NCBI RefSeq assembly: GCF_030269925.1
Contig: NC_085131.1
Location: 10,153,501-10,217,500, forward strand
Reading direction: 5' to 3'
Origin: Bombyx mori
Lineage: Eukaryota; Arthropoda; Insecta; Lepidoptera; Bombycidae
DNA: 64,000 bases
Shown here: positions 34,471 to 45,605 of the stretch, in pieces
Position numbering within the stretch: position 1 is the first letter of the stretch
How the letters are laid out: every line of letters starts with the position of its first letter
Translations under genes and position numbers: made by a program
Notes under the pieces: generated by a model
Seen by the model: only the letters and a program-made list of their open reading frames with translations
The model's database searches: none
Told to the model about the DNA's origin: nothing

Positions 34471-34670
34471 TCGTAGGGTTTTCGGAGGGTATCGTAGGGT
34501 TCTCGGAGGGTATCGTAGGGTTCTCGGAGGGTATCGTAGGGTTCTCGGCGGTTCTCGTAGATTTCTCGGCGGTTCTCGTAGATTTCTCGGCGGTTCTCGT
34601 AGATTTCTCGGCGGTTCTCGTAGATTTCTCGGCGGTTCTCGTAGATTTCTCGGCGGTTCTCGTAGATTTA
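34471..34670 (+). repeat. 21-bp minisatellite
   Basis: About 9.5 units starting TCGTAGGGTT or TCGTAGATTT. The first three units carry GGAGGGTA, unit four is a hybrid, and the remaining units carry CGGCGGTTC. The period is a multiple of three, so frames stay open and give artificial heptapeptide repeats such as RRFLGGS. This looks like repeat expansion rather than a gene. Confidence 0.92.
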
Positions 34671-34713
34671 TTTAAGGTGTTCGGATAAGGATGTTGTGTA
34701 AGGTGATGTTTTG

Positions 34714-34900
34714 GCGTACACTGTGGTACTTATGTAGTGGGCGTACACTGTGGTACTTATGTAGTGGGCGTACACTGTGGTACTTTTGTCGAGGCGTACA
34801 CTGTGGTACTTTTGCCGAGGCGTACACTGTGGTACTTTTTGTTGAGGCGTACACTGTGGTACTTTTTGTTGAGGCGTACACTGTGGTACTTATGTTGTGG
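34714..34900 (+). repeat. 26/27-bp minisatellite
   Basis: Seven units beginning GCGTACACTGTGGTACTT. Each contains the inverted word GTACACTGTGGTAC. Units three and four are 26 bp, the others 27 bp. It is separate in sequence from the 21-bp array 43 bases upstream. Confidence 0.92.
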
Positions 34901-35293
34901 TGTAATTTTGGTAATCAAAAATAAAAACTTATCTTTGAGTGTTGATTTTGTTGCTCGACCATGCTGATTTGTGAAGTAGATGTATAGGCTCATCGGCTGT
35001 TGCTGGAGGGTAGTCTTCTTCCGCCGATATGGTTAAATGGTCTCCAGGTTGTTGCTGAGCGGAGGCGGCATGTGATCCCACTTCTGATGACGGAGGAGAA
35101 ACGCTGAAGGAATGTTTTTAAAAAGTGTGACGTCAGCATCGTTGACGTCACGGTCTTTAAGTTCTCGATGATGACTCATGTTTGGGCTTCCAAAACAAAA
35201 CTTCACGAGAACTGCGTATATTGCACGAGAAGCATAACAACGTTACAGAGAGATCCGAACTGTACTACGGCTCGGACACGAATGAATAAACGC

Positions 35294-36506
35294 TTTTTTT
35301 TTTTTTTTTTTTTTTCCTACCTAAGCTGATAGCCCTAGCGGCTATTTCAGCGTAGCCTTAACTTTAGTAGGTGAGCTCACGGGGCTCAAACCTGACGATG
35401 TTGCTAACACGAACCCTAGCAAGAGTCGTGCTTCGCAGAATCTACCACCGGATCGGAAACGCGACCCACTGAGAAGATCCGGCGAGAAACTCAGTGGGCT
35501 GTGTCTGAGAGTTAATTTACTCGTCGAGCCCTTCGTCGCAAGCGACGGGTTCGACGAGAACGGTGACCGGTGCTTGAAGTACCTAAAAGCACCGTTAGTG
35601 GATCAGGAGGATCCGAGATGACGTGTTTAGGGCGACGTCGACTGCTTTCCATTCTGTCCGCAGGATCGGGAATGTAGTTACCGGCGGCCACGATGAGAGG
35701 GTTCTCGTGTCGTGCCGCTTTATCGAAGTGGCGCATGGACGCCGACTGCAGATACTTACTGATGGACTCTAAGTCCAGGTCGTCATGGAGGTCGACGTTC
35801 CTGACGAACCACGGGGCTCCGACGGCTATCCTGCAAAAACGGGATTGAATAATTTGAAAGGATTTTAAGTGTATGCGGGCCGCGTGAGCGAACACTACAC
35901 TTGCATAGGTCATGACGGGGCGTATGCAAGTTTTGTAGAGTGTCACCTTATTTCTAAGGGACATTTTACTTCGCCTACATATCATCGGGTAGAGACGTCC
36001 TAGAATGAAGGCGGCACGGTCGCGTACCGTCTTGATGTGGGGGCGGAATGTCATCCTACTGTCGAGGGTGACGCCTAAATATTTGACCTTCGGGGCCCAC
36101 GGTATGGGCTGGTCGTACATCGTGATTGGGCGAACGGCGGGGGCGGGGGTGTTGACGCGCCTAGTCGGGAGAGGGATGCTCAGCGTGGTGTTCGGAGGGC
36201 GACCCCTTTTGAAGAGCACCGCTGTGCTTTTCGTGGGGTTAATGTCGATGCGCCACTTCCGGAACCACTGTCCCATGGTGGTAGCTGCGGTCTGAAGTCG
36301 TCGATGAAGCAACGCCTTCTTCCTACACGAGTAGTAGATGGCGGTGTCATCGGCGAAGAGCGCCAGATGGGTCTCCGGAGACCGGGGTATATCGTTGATA
36401 TACAAACTGAATAGTAACGGGGAGAGGGCGGAGCCTTGCGGGACTCCGGCTGTGACGTGACGGGGCCGGGAACGCGTTCCCTCGACTCGATATCGGAACG
36501 AGAACA
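35294..36506 (-). mobile_element. BMC1-like Jockey LINE, 5'-truncated
   Basis: A 22-base T run at 35294 marks the 3' end on the minus strand. Next come the 3' UTR with its standard blocks and the end of ORF2. The element breaks off inside the reverse transcriptase. A short imperfect target duplication (AACGCT / AACACT) may be present. This is the longest BMC1-like copy here. Confidence 0.9.
35512..36503 (-). CDS. Reverse transcriptase fragment, Jockey-clade LINE
   Basis: About 330 residues remain of a non-LTR reverse transcriptase. Visible landmarks are AGVPQGSALSPLLFSLYIND (RT motif 4 region), LALFADDTAIYY (the catalytic FADD box), INPTKSTAVLF and VKYLGVTLDS. The thumb and the basic carboxy tail RRTRRLRRRARRVN follow. 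The endonuclease, the RT fingers and ORF1 are missing, and no native start codon exists, so it cannot work alone. The frame is still intact, which agrees with a recent insertion into a young LTR. The BMC1 name is from memory of silkworm Jockey elements. Confidence 0.88.
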
Positions 36507-37187
36507 CTAGACAGCACGGCCGTATTTATAGGACTTCGTACACGTCAGCGTGTTTACAAGTATTAAACACGCGGGCGTGTTTACAAGATTTTAAAGTATT
36601 GAAATTACAATAAAAGGGACTGTTTAACATCAATTTCTTATCACAGAGTAATTAGTTGATGATCAGTAGGTAAATAGTCATATTTGCGCCGACATATATA
36701 TATTCATATGCATGTAGTCAAAAGAGGCTATTTCAATATTACAAACGGACACTCCAATTTTATTTATATGTATAGATTAAGCCGCATACCAGTATGTCGA
36801 CGTCCTATGCGAAAGTTGTGAAGTAATAGTTGGCTACACGTTAACCGCGCAGTGAGAATATAATAGGTTGCGTTCTCGAAGAGTCACTCCAGAGCTCAAC
36901 TAGTTTACTTCATAATGAACTAAGCGGTGGTATATATACAGGGTGGTCGTTTATAATATATAACTCATAGAAATGGATTTAGATAAGTTTTTGAAAGAAA
37001 AAAGGCTCGAAATAAAATTGATGGGAGAACTGTTCTTTTTTTTTCTTAATCCCAATTACTTATTCGGGGTTGCTATAATATGGTACTTTTTCTGTATCAC
37101 ACATTGTAATTGAAGGCATTTTTTATAGATTGATTTATTATAGTAAGCAAAACAATGAGGCGAATAGCTCCGGTGGGTACTAAGATT

Positions 37188-37332
37188 ATGCTGTTAAAAC
37201 TGAGACCTTAAAACTCATGTCTGGAGGTGGGTGGCGGCATTTACGTTGTAGATATCTGTGTGCTTTGATTACCACTTAACACCAGGTGGGCCGTGAGCAC
37301 GTCCAACCATCTAAGCTATAAAAAAAAAAAAT
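37188..37332 (+). mobile_element. Bm1 SINE 3' portion, diverged
   Basis: TGTTAAAACTGAGACC to CCATCTAAGCTATA and an A run. The tail variant GCTATA is shared with the next copy. Confidence 0.8.
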
Positions 37333-37600
37333 TGGCAAAGCAATACTATGTTTGCAGGAGTAAGTATCTTTGATTGTCAAAGATATAGAAAATATTTCAC
37401 TCGAGATCAATCTCCTTGAATTTTAGCTATTAACTGATGATTTAAATGAAACAGAAAATGTATTTGTATGTGATCTTCTTCGACGGCTAAGTAGAGTATT
37501 TCACGCTAAGCAGTATCTACCTCTTGTATTCCCCGCGTAGACATAAATAACCATTTATACATAAGAAAATAGTCAAATAAAACGTCAAGTGCTGATAAAA

Positions 37601-37830
37601 CTGGTGGTAGGACCTGTTGTGAGTGCCCGCGGGTAGGTACCACCGCCCTGCCTATTTCTGCCGTGAAGCAGTAATGCGTTTGGGTTTGCAGGGTGGGGCA
37701 GCCGTTGTAACTATACTGAGACCTTGGAACTTGTATCTCAGGGTGGGTGGCGCATTACGTTGTAGATGTCTATGGACTCCAGTAACCACTTAACACCAGG
37801 TGGGCTGTGAGCTCGTCCACACATCTAAGC

Positions 37831-37915
<85 letters not shown>
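37601..37915 (+). mobile_element. Bm1 SINE with 82-nt A tail
   Basis: The body runs from ACTGGTGGTAGGACCTG to CATCTAAGCTATA. An uninterrupted A run fills 37834-37915. Long pure tails are lost quickly, so this insertion is likely recent. Confidence 0.92.
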
Positions 37916-37917
<2 letters not shown>

Positions 37918-37977
37918 GAACCTCTAATGTATTTTAGTGAATAATAAGCCGTAATAAGCCACAAGGTAATTGATATA

Positions 37978-38052
37978 CAGGTGACCCTTGTATAACACGG
38001 TATTTTACAACACGGTTCCACTCTAACACAAAAAGAAAAATTCCCCAATTTT
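37978..38052 (+). mobile_element. Tigger/pogo-like 5' end
   Basis: After TA it reads CAGGTGACCCTTGTATAAC and CACGGTATTTTACAACACGG, matching the start of the MITE at 12773. The rest of the element is not found. Confidence 0.6.
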
Positions 38053-38079
38053 TATAAGTGCTGTCGCTTGAATGCAGGA

Positions 38080-38690
38080 TTATTTTTCAGATATAAATAA
38101 GCGTTATCAAACTTAACTGCTACAGAGATCAGATTCTTATAAAATTCTGATTAACTATTTAGTATATTATAAAGCTAATATATGTATAAGTTACAATTTG
38201 AAACGTTAAACCATGGATATAATAAGTACGAGGCTATGTTTTTGATGTTAGGAATTGTAGAAACATTATTTTTGATATGTCAGAGTTATGTAGCGGACGA
38301 ATCGTATTTTGTTAAAGAATAATCCGTCTTTTGTCATATTTGTGTTGATAATTATAACACACGTATTTCAAAATTATGAATTGTTATGTAATCATTTTAA
38401 TATTTGTATACATATTATATATTCTGAATTCTCATATTTATTTTGTTTTTATATAAATTTTATTGTTATTTGTGTATGCTTAAAATTAAAATGCACACAT
38501 AATTGTCATGAAGTACTGACAAAAAGCCATTTTCAATTATCAATGAGCTTCCTCAAAGTTTGAACTGTGTTGAATCGAGTAATTTGTCTAACAATAGAGT
38601 TTCTCAAACTCAGCGTCCAAAGACACAGTTAAACTCATATTTGTCAATATTAATTCACGTTAAACATGGCGCGATCTGAGCCAAGATTAG
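38080..38690. other. AT-rich stretch without recognised features
   Basis: The 84-codon frame here is a hydrophobic artefact of AT-rich sequence. No known element. Confidence 0.4.
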
Positions 38691-38740
38691 ATCGACGGCC
38701 CGAACTAATAATCGAAGGGGGTGCCACCCCAATATAAGGA

Positions 38741-38768
38741 GGGGGTAAGGGCGTGGGCGCCCGGTGGG
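38741..38768 (+). other. G-rich tract
   Basis: Four G runs with loops of 3, 3 and 8 bases inside a GC-rich patch (38690-38830). Confidence 0.45.
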
Positions 38769-38893
38769 ATAAGAACTCGCGGGGTTTGAGAAACTTGGGG
38801 GCGCTAAGACTAATATTAAATGCGGGGGTGTTACGGAGAGCCGTTGTTTCGCGAATTTACGAATAATATTCGTTTTAAACGAAAATAAAAGAT

Positions 38894-39343
38894 TCTATAC
38901 TAATATACTAATATTACTAATATTATAAAGCTGAAGAGTTTGTTTGTTTGAACGCGCTAATCTCAGGAACTACTGGTCCGATTTAAAAAATTCTCTCAGT
39001 TTTAGATAGCCCATTTATCGAGGAAGGCTACAGGCTATAACATCACGCTAAGACCAATACAAGCGGAGCACCAATAAATAATGTTTCAAAATTGTTTTTT
39101 TTTCCCTTTTGAGAGCTTCCGCTGCGTGCGCTGCAGAAACGGTTAAAGTTTCTCTAAAATAATGTATGACAGAATTGTTCCCCTTTAAAAGATCTAAAAA
39201 AAAAGACCGTGGCATCATAATAATATATCTATATGTTAAGGTTGGCTCACTATTACCTTTTTATTATGCTAACCAAATTTATTCTAAAATAAAGCATTAT
39301 TTGTGAACTATTCCACGCGCACGAAGTCACGGACAATAGCTAG
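38894..39343 (+). mobile_element. Non-autonomous Helitron, family D
   Basis: It starts TCTATACTAATATACT, contains CAGGAACTACTGGTCCG and ends ACGGACAATAGCTAG before T. A 450-bp element with no Rep/helicase frame. Confidence 0.75.
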
Positions 39344-39699
39344 TAGCTACATATGAAAGACGAAGTTCACCGATCCTCTGGCGTTTAGTACTCATCGAAG
39401 TGTATATGAATCATTTTTGAACATAGAATCTGCGAACGAAAGGACCTTGATAATTAAGCGCGAATTCTTCATTGTAATATTAAGGTAATCTACAGCTCAA
39501 ACCGGTAAGACTCTTTTGCAACAGAAATAAGGAAAGAGTAATTTTAGACGATAAATCTGTTATAATTTAGACTTTAACCTCGTGCGATGTCTATAAGCGC
39601 TCAAAACTAAATGTTCCGTCCGTCCGTTCCGAGTAACCCCTTAGGCAGCTAGCGAAAAGGCAGCGCAAAAAAAACGAAGTGAGCCGTGAAGAAAAATAG

Positions 39700-39740
39700 A
39701 CTCAACGTCATGAATGACGTCACGGTCGCAGACGTTGAGT
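39700..39740. repeat. Inverted repeat with CRE-like centre
   Basis: ACTCAACGTC and GACGTTGAGT flank a loop that contains TGACGTCACGGTC, a word also present in the 34-kb LTR. Confidence 0.55.
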
Positions 39741-39798
39741 TTGTTTTTTTATTGTATATACGTCACAGATAAAAAAAACTCGTACGTCACCGATATAG

Positions 39799-39818
39799 TG
39801 TGTGTGTGTGTGTGTGCT
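39799..39818 (+). repeat. (GT)n microsatellite
   Basis: About nine GT dinucleotides. Confidence 0.8.
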
Positions 39819-40090
39819 TGTGTTCCTGATATCCATAACCCAGGACAAATCTTCCCATAGATCCGTTTAATATGGTACAGAAATAAATAAAACCTTTTTA
39901 GCACCGTTGTGATTTGGAGCTAGATTAAACGAAGCAACACTAAATGAAGATATAAACATCTATGTAGGTGGAACACTTCTGAAGGCTTTACTTCTATCGC
40001 GTGTGAACCGTGCACATGTTTCGTTTACTTCAAACCAGTAAATGTCTTTGTTTCACGATACACGTGTCGTGAATAACGTAATTAATTAGA

Positions 40091-40538
40091 CTAGTGGTCC
40101 CGCAGTATTCGAAATTCGACTATAATTAGTTGAAATTATAAGTTTGAACATTATTATGGTTCTATTGTCAAAGACTGTTGATTATACTTCTATAATCACA
40201 TATTTCGCTAAGACTACACTTTGGACAAATATTAACAAAGACAAACAATATTTAAACTATTCTCAATTTGACCATAGACTTTATGCAATAAGAAAAGTTT
40301 GACAATAAACAAATAGTATGCATGCGTGTGTGTGTCAAATACGTGGTAGTGTGTGTAATGTTTTCTTTATTGATTTAATGTATCTTTTATGCATATTTTT
40401 TTAAAATATAAAAAAATATTAGCATTGTGCACTCCTTCTCTATATTCTCTATAAGTATGAGAAATTTCATACTCCTTCGTCCGCGCAATTTTCGTAAAAA
40501 GGGGTACAAAGTTTTTGCTTCGCGTATTAATATATAGA
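40091..40538 (-). mobile_element. Short non-autonomous Helitron, family B
   Basis: Minus-strand ends are A|TCTATATATTAATACG and GGGACCACTAG|T. It is very similar to 23162-23575 with small indels. Confidence 0.85.
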
Positions 40539-41116
40539 TACCGGTTTCGTTCGTGAAACGATTTTTTTTCCTAGATCGTAACAAAATACGTACAGTATGT
40601 ATATTTGTGTAACTATACAAAACAGTTAACAAACAATAGCCGAAACAAAAACCGATCCATTTAATCTGGCTGTGAAGAGCGAGTTAATGCTAGAGAAGGG
40701 ACAAATGACCCAATTTCCTTGAGAGCCCTTGGATAGCCTTCGAAGGGCCTCTCGTGCCCTACAGCCAACGCTGTGCGGGTTACTGATTCGCTATGGATAA
40801 GTTTTGTTACGAAATTTTCGCGTGTTTTCGAGCGTTTATCTCTGGAAGAGTTTATTTAGCATTATCTTATTTTAGTTTTTCTTTCCTGTTAGAAAAATCT
40901 TCAACCTTTAACTCGCGAAACAGTTTCAATGTTATTTTAAATCTGTTTAACTATCTTTTTTTTTATACAATAGTATTTATAAATAAATAATTTTGTAATT
41001 GAAGTATTATATAATTTTGATAGGGGCCAAAGAGGTTATTTCATTATTACTACTAGTATTACGGTTTCAGAATTCAATACCAAAACTAAGTATGGTGTAC
41101 AATTCAATATATTGCA

Positions 41117-41271
41117 TTATGGGGCAGCCGTTGTAACTATACTGAGATCTTAGAACTTATATATCAAGGTGGGTGGCGCATGTACGCTGTGGATGTCTAT
41201 GGGCTCCAGTAACCACTGAACACTAGGTGGGCTGTGAGCTCGTCCACCCATCAAAGAAATAAATAAATAAA
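41117..41271 (+). mobile_element. Bm1 SINE, 5'-truncated
   Basis: Begins GGGGCAGCCGTTGTAAC and ends CATCAAAGAAATAAATAAAT. Confidence 0.85.
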
Positions 41272-41754
41272 ACCTGATCTAACTAAATGCTATACTTCTA
41301 ATTAGTTACAAATTTGAAGTTCGTATTGGCTCGAAATTAAAACGATTACTTTGCTTTTAGTAAATTTCCGTTAGACACAAGATCCTGGATACGTCTCATA
41401 TTTCCGTTGGATAATTATATTTTCCCAGGAAAAGTCTCGGATTGAATCGGCAGGTCCTGAGGGTCGAGCTCTGAAGAATGGCAGCAATCTTGCGGTAATT
41501 CCACCCGACCACCGGCCCGGCGCAAACTATCGCCCTGTGTACACGAACCCTAAAATATACCGACGCGTGTGCACGAAAAAACGGAGTAAGTAGAAAAATA
41601 TCAGAATGTGATATCACTTTAAAAATTCTCAGATTGAATAGAGAATTTATCGCGTCCTTGACTGTAGTTACTTACTACTGTATCACGGAATATGATTTAG
41701 CTCTCAGTCTGAATCAGTGTCTTGGACTTCGGAGTTGATTAAGTACATCAACTT

Positions 41755-41993
41755 TTTTATTTATTTATTGCTTAGATAAGTGGACGAGCTCACAGCTCAC
41801 CTGGTGCTAAGTGGTTACTGGAGCCTATAGACATCTACAACGTAAATGCGCCACCCACCTTGAGTTCTAAGGTCTCAGTATAGTTACAACGGCTGCCCCG
41901 CCCTTCAAACCGAAATGTATTACTGCTTCACGTCTGAAATAAGCAGGGTGGTGGTACCTACCCGCGCGGTCTCACAAGAGGTCCTACCACCAT
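41755..41993 (-). mobile_element. Bm1 SINE, 5'-truncated
   Basis: T-rich tail, TTGCTTAGATAAGTGGACG to GAGGTCCTACCACC. Slightly diverged. Confidence 0.88.
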
Positions 41994-42035
41994 TCTGTTG
42001 ATATGTGTTTATTTTCTTAAATGTGAAATATTAGT

Positions 42036-42190
42036 AGACGAATGCACTGTGGATAAACGCAGTGTTTTCAGATAATATGGATGAACTCTACTCCCGAGGG
42101 GTATTATGTAAAAGGAGATGAAAGGATCATCTTGAACAAGTCCTCTAAGGACTCTCAGTGGAACGTACGAACGTGTGTAAAACATAATAA
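42036..42190 (-). pseudogene. 60-kb-family LINE ORF relic
   Basis: The minus strand includes RVHPYYLKTLRLSTV, matching RVHPYYLKPLRSSTV in the LINE at 60 kb. Nucleotide identity continues on both sides of it (ATGGATGAACTCTACTCC). The frame is broken. It is an old internal fragment without a tail. Confidence 0.7.
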
Positions 42191-42261
42191 GTGACATCTT
42201 AAAGGACCTGACCTTAATTAGTGAAACGTCTTAAGTAAAGAATGTTAAATGTCTGAAATAA

Positions 42262-42469
42262 TCTATATTAATATTATAAAGAGGAAAGATTTGTTTGTTT
42301 GTTTGTTTGTTTCGAATAGGCTCCGAAACTACTGGACCGATTTGAAAAATTATTTTTCCATTAGAAGCCGACATTGTCCCTAATGAACATAGGCTACTTT
42401 TTTTTTTTTTTTTTTTTGGTTTCATGTGTGTTTTAATGTTTCCGAAGCGAAGCGAGGGCGGGTCGCTAG
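42262..42469 (+). mobile_element. Short non-autonomous Helitron, family C
   Basis: A|TCTATATTAATATT to GGCGGGTCGCTAG|T, 208 bp. It has a GTTT tandem near the start and a T run in the middle. Nearly identical to 46276-46491. Confidence 0.88.
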
Positions 42470-42774
42470 TATTGATATAATCTGATATAATGATAATTTT
42501 AAATGTAAATAATAATCTCGAGAACGTAGATTTGTGCGTTACTCCAGTTTTCGGTTAAATTTCGAGTCATGTTTACAGAGGGGCGTTTTCATTAAAACTT
42601 GCTTGGCTTCCACGATACCGAATACTATCGTTAACTTAAGTATGGGTATGTATATTAAACTTATATAGCTTGTAACGTTATATGAATACTTAGTATGTAC
42701 AATATTTTTTTAAATACATAATTGATATTAGATACACACATATTTTTACGAATCGCAACTGCTTTGTAGGAGTT

Positions 42775-43080
42775 ACACGTCCTTACGGATCCAACAGATC
42801 CAATAACTCTTGCATTAGACACCTTTAGCTATAACATTAAGAGCAGGCTTAGGGACTCTGGTAACCGACGTGCAACCTAATCCATACATCAGCGCGCTGA
42901 GTTTCTTGCCCGATCTTCTCAGCGGTTCGCGATTCCGATCCCGTGGTAGATTCAGCGAAGTACTGCTCATGCTAGGGCTAAGGTTAGTAATTTCTCTCAG
43001 ACTGAGCCCCGTGAGATTGCCTACGAAATCGCGCGTAGCTGGAATAAGCCCTCGAGGCTACCAATTATTAAGAAAAAGAA
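42775..43080 (+). mobile_element. BMC1-related LINE 3' end, second subfamily
   Basis: CCTTACGGATCCAACAGATC to GGCTACCAATTATTAAG with the GATCTTCTCAGCGG block. Diverged. Confidence 0.65.
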
Positions 43081-43264
43081 AAGATATGAAATACAATCAT
43101 AAGCACATGATTCAACGGCTTCCTGGCAGGGTCGCTAATAAGGTGTTGCGTCCGAGGTATATATTTGAAATAAAATCAACGAGAGTCCGAATAATACTCC
43201 GCTATATTTGATAAACACTTAGTTTATACAGGTTTACATTAAGTAGGTTAACATATATGAATAT

Positions 43265-43365
43265 ATTTTTTTCCTACGTATGCTGATAGCCTTGAGAGGC
43301 TATTTAATCTTCGCCCTAGCATGTAGGTGAACTCACGGGGCTCAAACCGGAGTGTTGCTAAAGGA
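43265..43365 (-). mobile_element. BMC1-like LINE 3' tip
   Basis: TTTTTTCCTACGTATGCTG to CAAACCGGAGTGTTGCTA. Only the last 100 bases are present. Confidence 0.8.
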
Positions 43366-43790
43366 ATGTTTCATACATCACAGTACCAAGATTTTTAGTT
43401 TTAATGAGATCGATATTGATAAGGTAGCCTTTAAATAACGTAAGTGAATATTGGCGGGGCGAGTCATCGAATTTGATTGGTAGTAACCCAAAAACGAGCA
43501 AGAAAGAGGGTTGACAGATTTGTTTCCTCCTAATATCATACACGCAGTCTTCTGGGACCAAAAAGAGAGATTGGACGTACGGTAACCTAGGCTAGGTAAC
43601 ACGTCGAAATTTAACATCATTAAACAAACAATAATTCATAGCTTAAAATCCGAAACGACAATTAAACGTAATACGTGACAAAGAAACAACGGACCACACG
43701 TATCATGTATATTATTTACATGTAATATATTGCCGAAAGTTTCCAACCCCGGGGCGGTAGTTAAGGAGTTCCCGATGAAATATGTCTTGA

Positions 43791-43813
43791 GGGCGGGGGT
43801 GGGACAGGGAGGG
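43791..43813 (+). other. Perfect G-quadruplex motif
   Basis: Five G runs with one- to three-base loops, in a GC-rich patch (43740-43930). Confidence 0.6.
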
Positions 43814-44080
43814 AAATTAAGGACGGTGCCTTAAGCTCCGCGCATTACGACTCAGGTCGATGCGAACTTATTAAAGGGGACTGGGGGTGACAAACCTTAG
43901 CTTTGTACGGCGTGGAAGGGTTTGGGTGCCGAAATTTAAGGGCTCCTCTGCAATCTTTGTACGAATTAAGAAAGTTAAGTTGAATTTTATGTAAAGTGAT
44001 ATGAATATGTGGATAGAGAAACCAGTGTGGAATTCAAATTAAATTAAATTGATTTATCAAGAAATTCTCATTGTAATTTT

Positions 44081-44320
44081 TTATTTTTTTCTTAGATGGG
44101 TGGACGATCTCACAGCCCACCTGGTGTTAAGTGGTTACTGGAGCCCATAGACATTTACAACGTAAATGCGGCACCCACCTTGAGATATAAGCTCTAAGGT
44201 CTTAGTAAAGTTACAACGGCTGCCTCACCCTTCAAACCGAAACACATTACTGCTTCACAGCAGAAATAGGTGGAGTGGTAGTACCTAACCATGTGGACTC
44301 ACAAGAGGTCCTACCACTGG
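44081..44320 (-). mobile_element. Bm1 SINE, 5'-truncated
   Basis: TTTCTTAGATGGGTGGACG to GAGGTCCTACCAC. Moderately diverged. Confidence 0.88.
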
Positions 44321-44329
44321 CGAAGTGGT

Positions 44330-45510
44330 ACCAATTAACTTGATTATATTGTATTTAACATAGGAATAAAATTAATTTGAGATTTGAATAATAAGCTAAT
44401 ACGTAAATAAACGTATTATTGTTTATCTCTTTGAGTAAATGGGGATGTGTATACAATATTATCACTGTCGTAGCGGCTTATTGTGGGTTAGATGTCGGGA
44501 TTCGGAAAGTGATGTTCTTGATATTTAGAGTTTTATAATTGATCATGACACACACACACACAGTTACTAGGTTAACTACGATGTACATAATAATAATAGG
44601 ACAGAGCAAAGTTTGCTTGCTACTTTCATTTTATTCTAATCGATTTCGACTCTTTATAAGTCAACAACGTTTGTGACGTCGGTCAATGTCGTTGAACAGT
44701 TATAACTCATGACCCGAATTCGAAATTTACATTTTTGTAGAATCATACTTAAAAGCTTCGTTGGTACAACAGCTGTTCTGTAGTTAGAATGGAACGCCTG
44801 AATATTTCATGGCAGAAACACAAGTGTTCACGACTTCAACGACGAACGAAGATCTAACATCACGTAATCTATAGATGAATAGCTAAAGATAAAAAGAGGT
44901 CTAGTTATGTAAAAAAAAAATAATTGAAAAATTGAAAAAAGTAAAAAAAAATTCTAAACGTGTTTTATAAAGCAATGGAGAAAACGTAACACAAAACTAA
45001 ATAGAAATCTTGACGTGTTTGTGACTGTGACAATTTAAACTTTTTATCACATTCCCGTGGGACTTGACATAAAACGTGGTAACTATAACAAAACGCAACT
45101 GACAGCTAAACGTAATGTATTCTATAGTTAATTGTGTTAATTATAGTAGAATTTTGAAGTTGACTGGTTGATGTGTTTGAAACAAACCGTGTGGCGGAAC
45201 AAAGTTCGCCGGGACCACTAGTTTGTAATAAATTATATTTTTCCGTTGAACAACTGAAAGTAAACTCATATACGTTAAACTCAATTGGCGCGACACAAAG
45301 GACAATAAAAGATAAAGAAATAGATTTATAGAGATATCTCAGTTTTGAGTTCATTTTATACTAACTTTTTGCGTCTATTCCATTTTCAAATTTGTAGAAA
45401 AATATATCAAAATTATGTAACATTTAGTGAATTACGTTTATAAATAAATATATGGAGAAAAACGTGCGTAGCCGCCTCAAACGATCTGTTGAAACATTCA
45501 TGTTAATACT
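44330..45510. other. AT-rich stretch without recognised features
   Basis: Contains a short (AC)n run at about 44549-44562. Open frames are short and unconvincing. Confidence 0.4.
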
Positions 45511-45514
45511 GCAG

Positions 45515-45605
45515 ATGCTAGCCAAGTTTTTCAGGCTAGGCCTCGTGAGCTTTGCCTACAAACGAGCCCAAAACATCCGCTATTGGTACTAGGTAGGAAA
45601 AAAAA
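45515..45605 (+). mobile_element. Possible BMC1-like tail relic
   Basis: GGCCTCGTGAGCTTTGCCTAC and a TAGGTAGG plus A-run ending resemble decayed BMC1-like 3' UTR. Confidence 0.35.

Larger units (their letters stand above)
33910..36694. mobile_element. Coding-free LTR element (TRIM/LARD-like)
   Basis: Two direct repeats (33910-34302 and 35088-36694, the latter interrupted) begin TGACGGAGGAG and end GCGCCGACA. They show the TG...CA signature and are flanked by TATA on both sides. The internal part (34303-35087, 785 bp) lacks gag, protease, reverse transcriptase or integrase frames and instead holds two minisatellites. No canonical TGG-starting primer-binding site follows the left LTR. One difference was found between the LTRs by eye, so it is young. 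It must have used proteins from another element; lineage unknown. Confidence 0.8.
35088..36694. repeat. Right LTR, interrupted by a LINE
   Basis: 35088-35293 and 36507-36694 together match the left LTR; the only difference noticed is one T/A at the TTTACAAG(T/A)TTTTAAAG site. The LINE insertion point is next to AATAAACGCT. Confidence 0.85.
33614..36776 (-). mobile_element. Helitron split by a nested LTR element
   Basis: The 3' end (CTAG, then GCGACCCGCG in plus orientation) lies at 33614. The 5' end, minus-strand A|TCTATACATATAAATA, lies at 36776. Between 33910 and 36694 the Helitron is interrupted by an LTR retroelement in a TA-repeat stretch. Without the insertion it would be about 380 bp. 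It contains a CAGA-repeat (33832-33855). Confidence 0.8.

Noticed and set aside
34471..34900. CRISPR-like array
   Set aside because: Units are contiguous with no variable spacers and the genome is eukaryotic. These are minisatellites.
34448..34924. Overlapping repeat-rich open frames (GGSRR- and CGT-type peptides)
   Set aside because: They are open only because the minisatellite periods preserve frame. Several frames and both strands are open at once, which is not what a gene looks like.
36005..36295. 96-codon plus-strand frame
   Set aside because: It is the shadow of the LINE reverse transcriptase on the other strand.
37830..38048. Phe-rich open frame on the minus strand
   Set aside because: It is the translation of the Bm1 A run.
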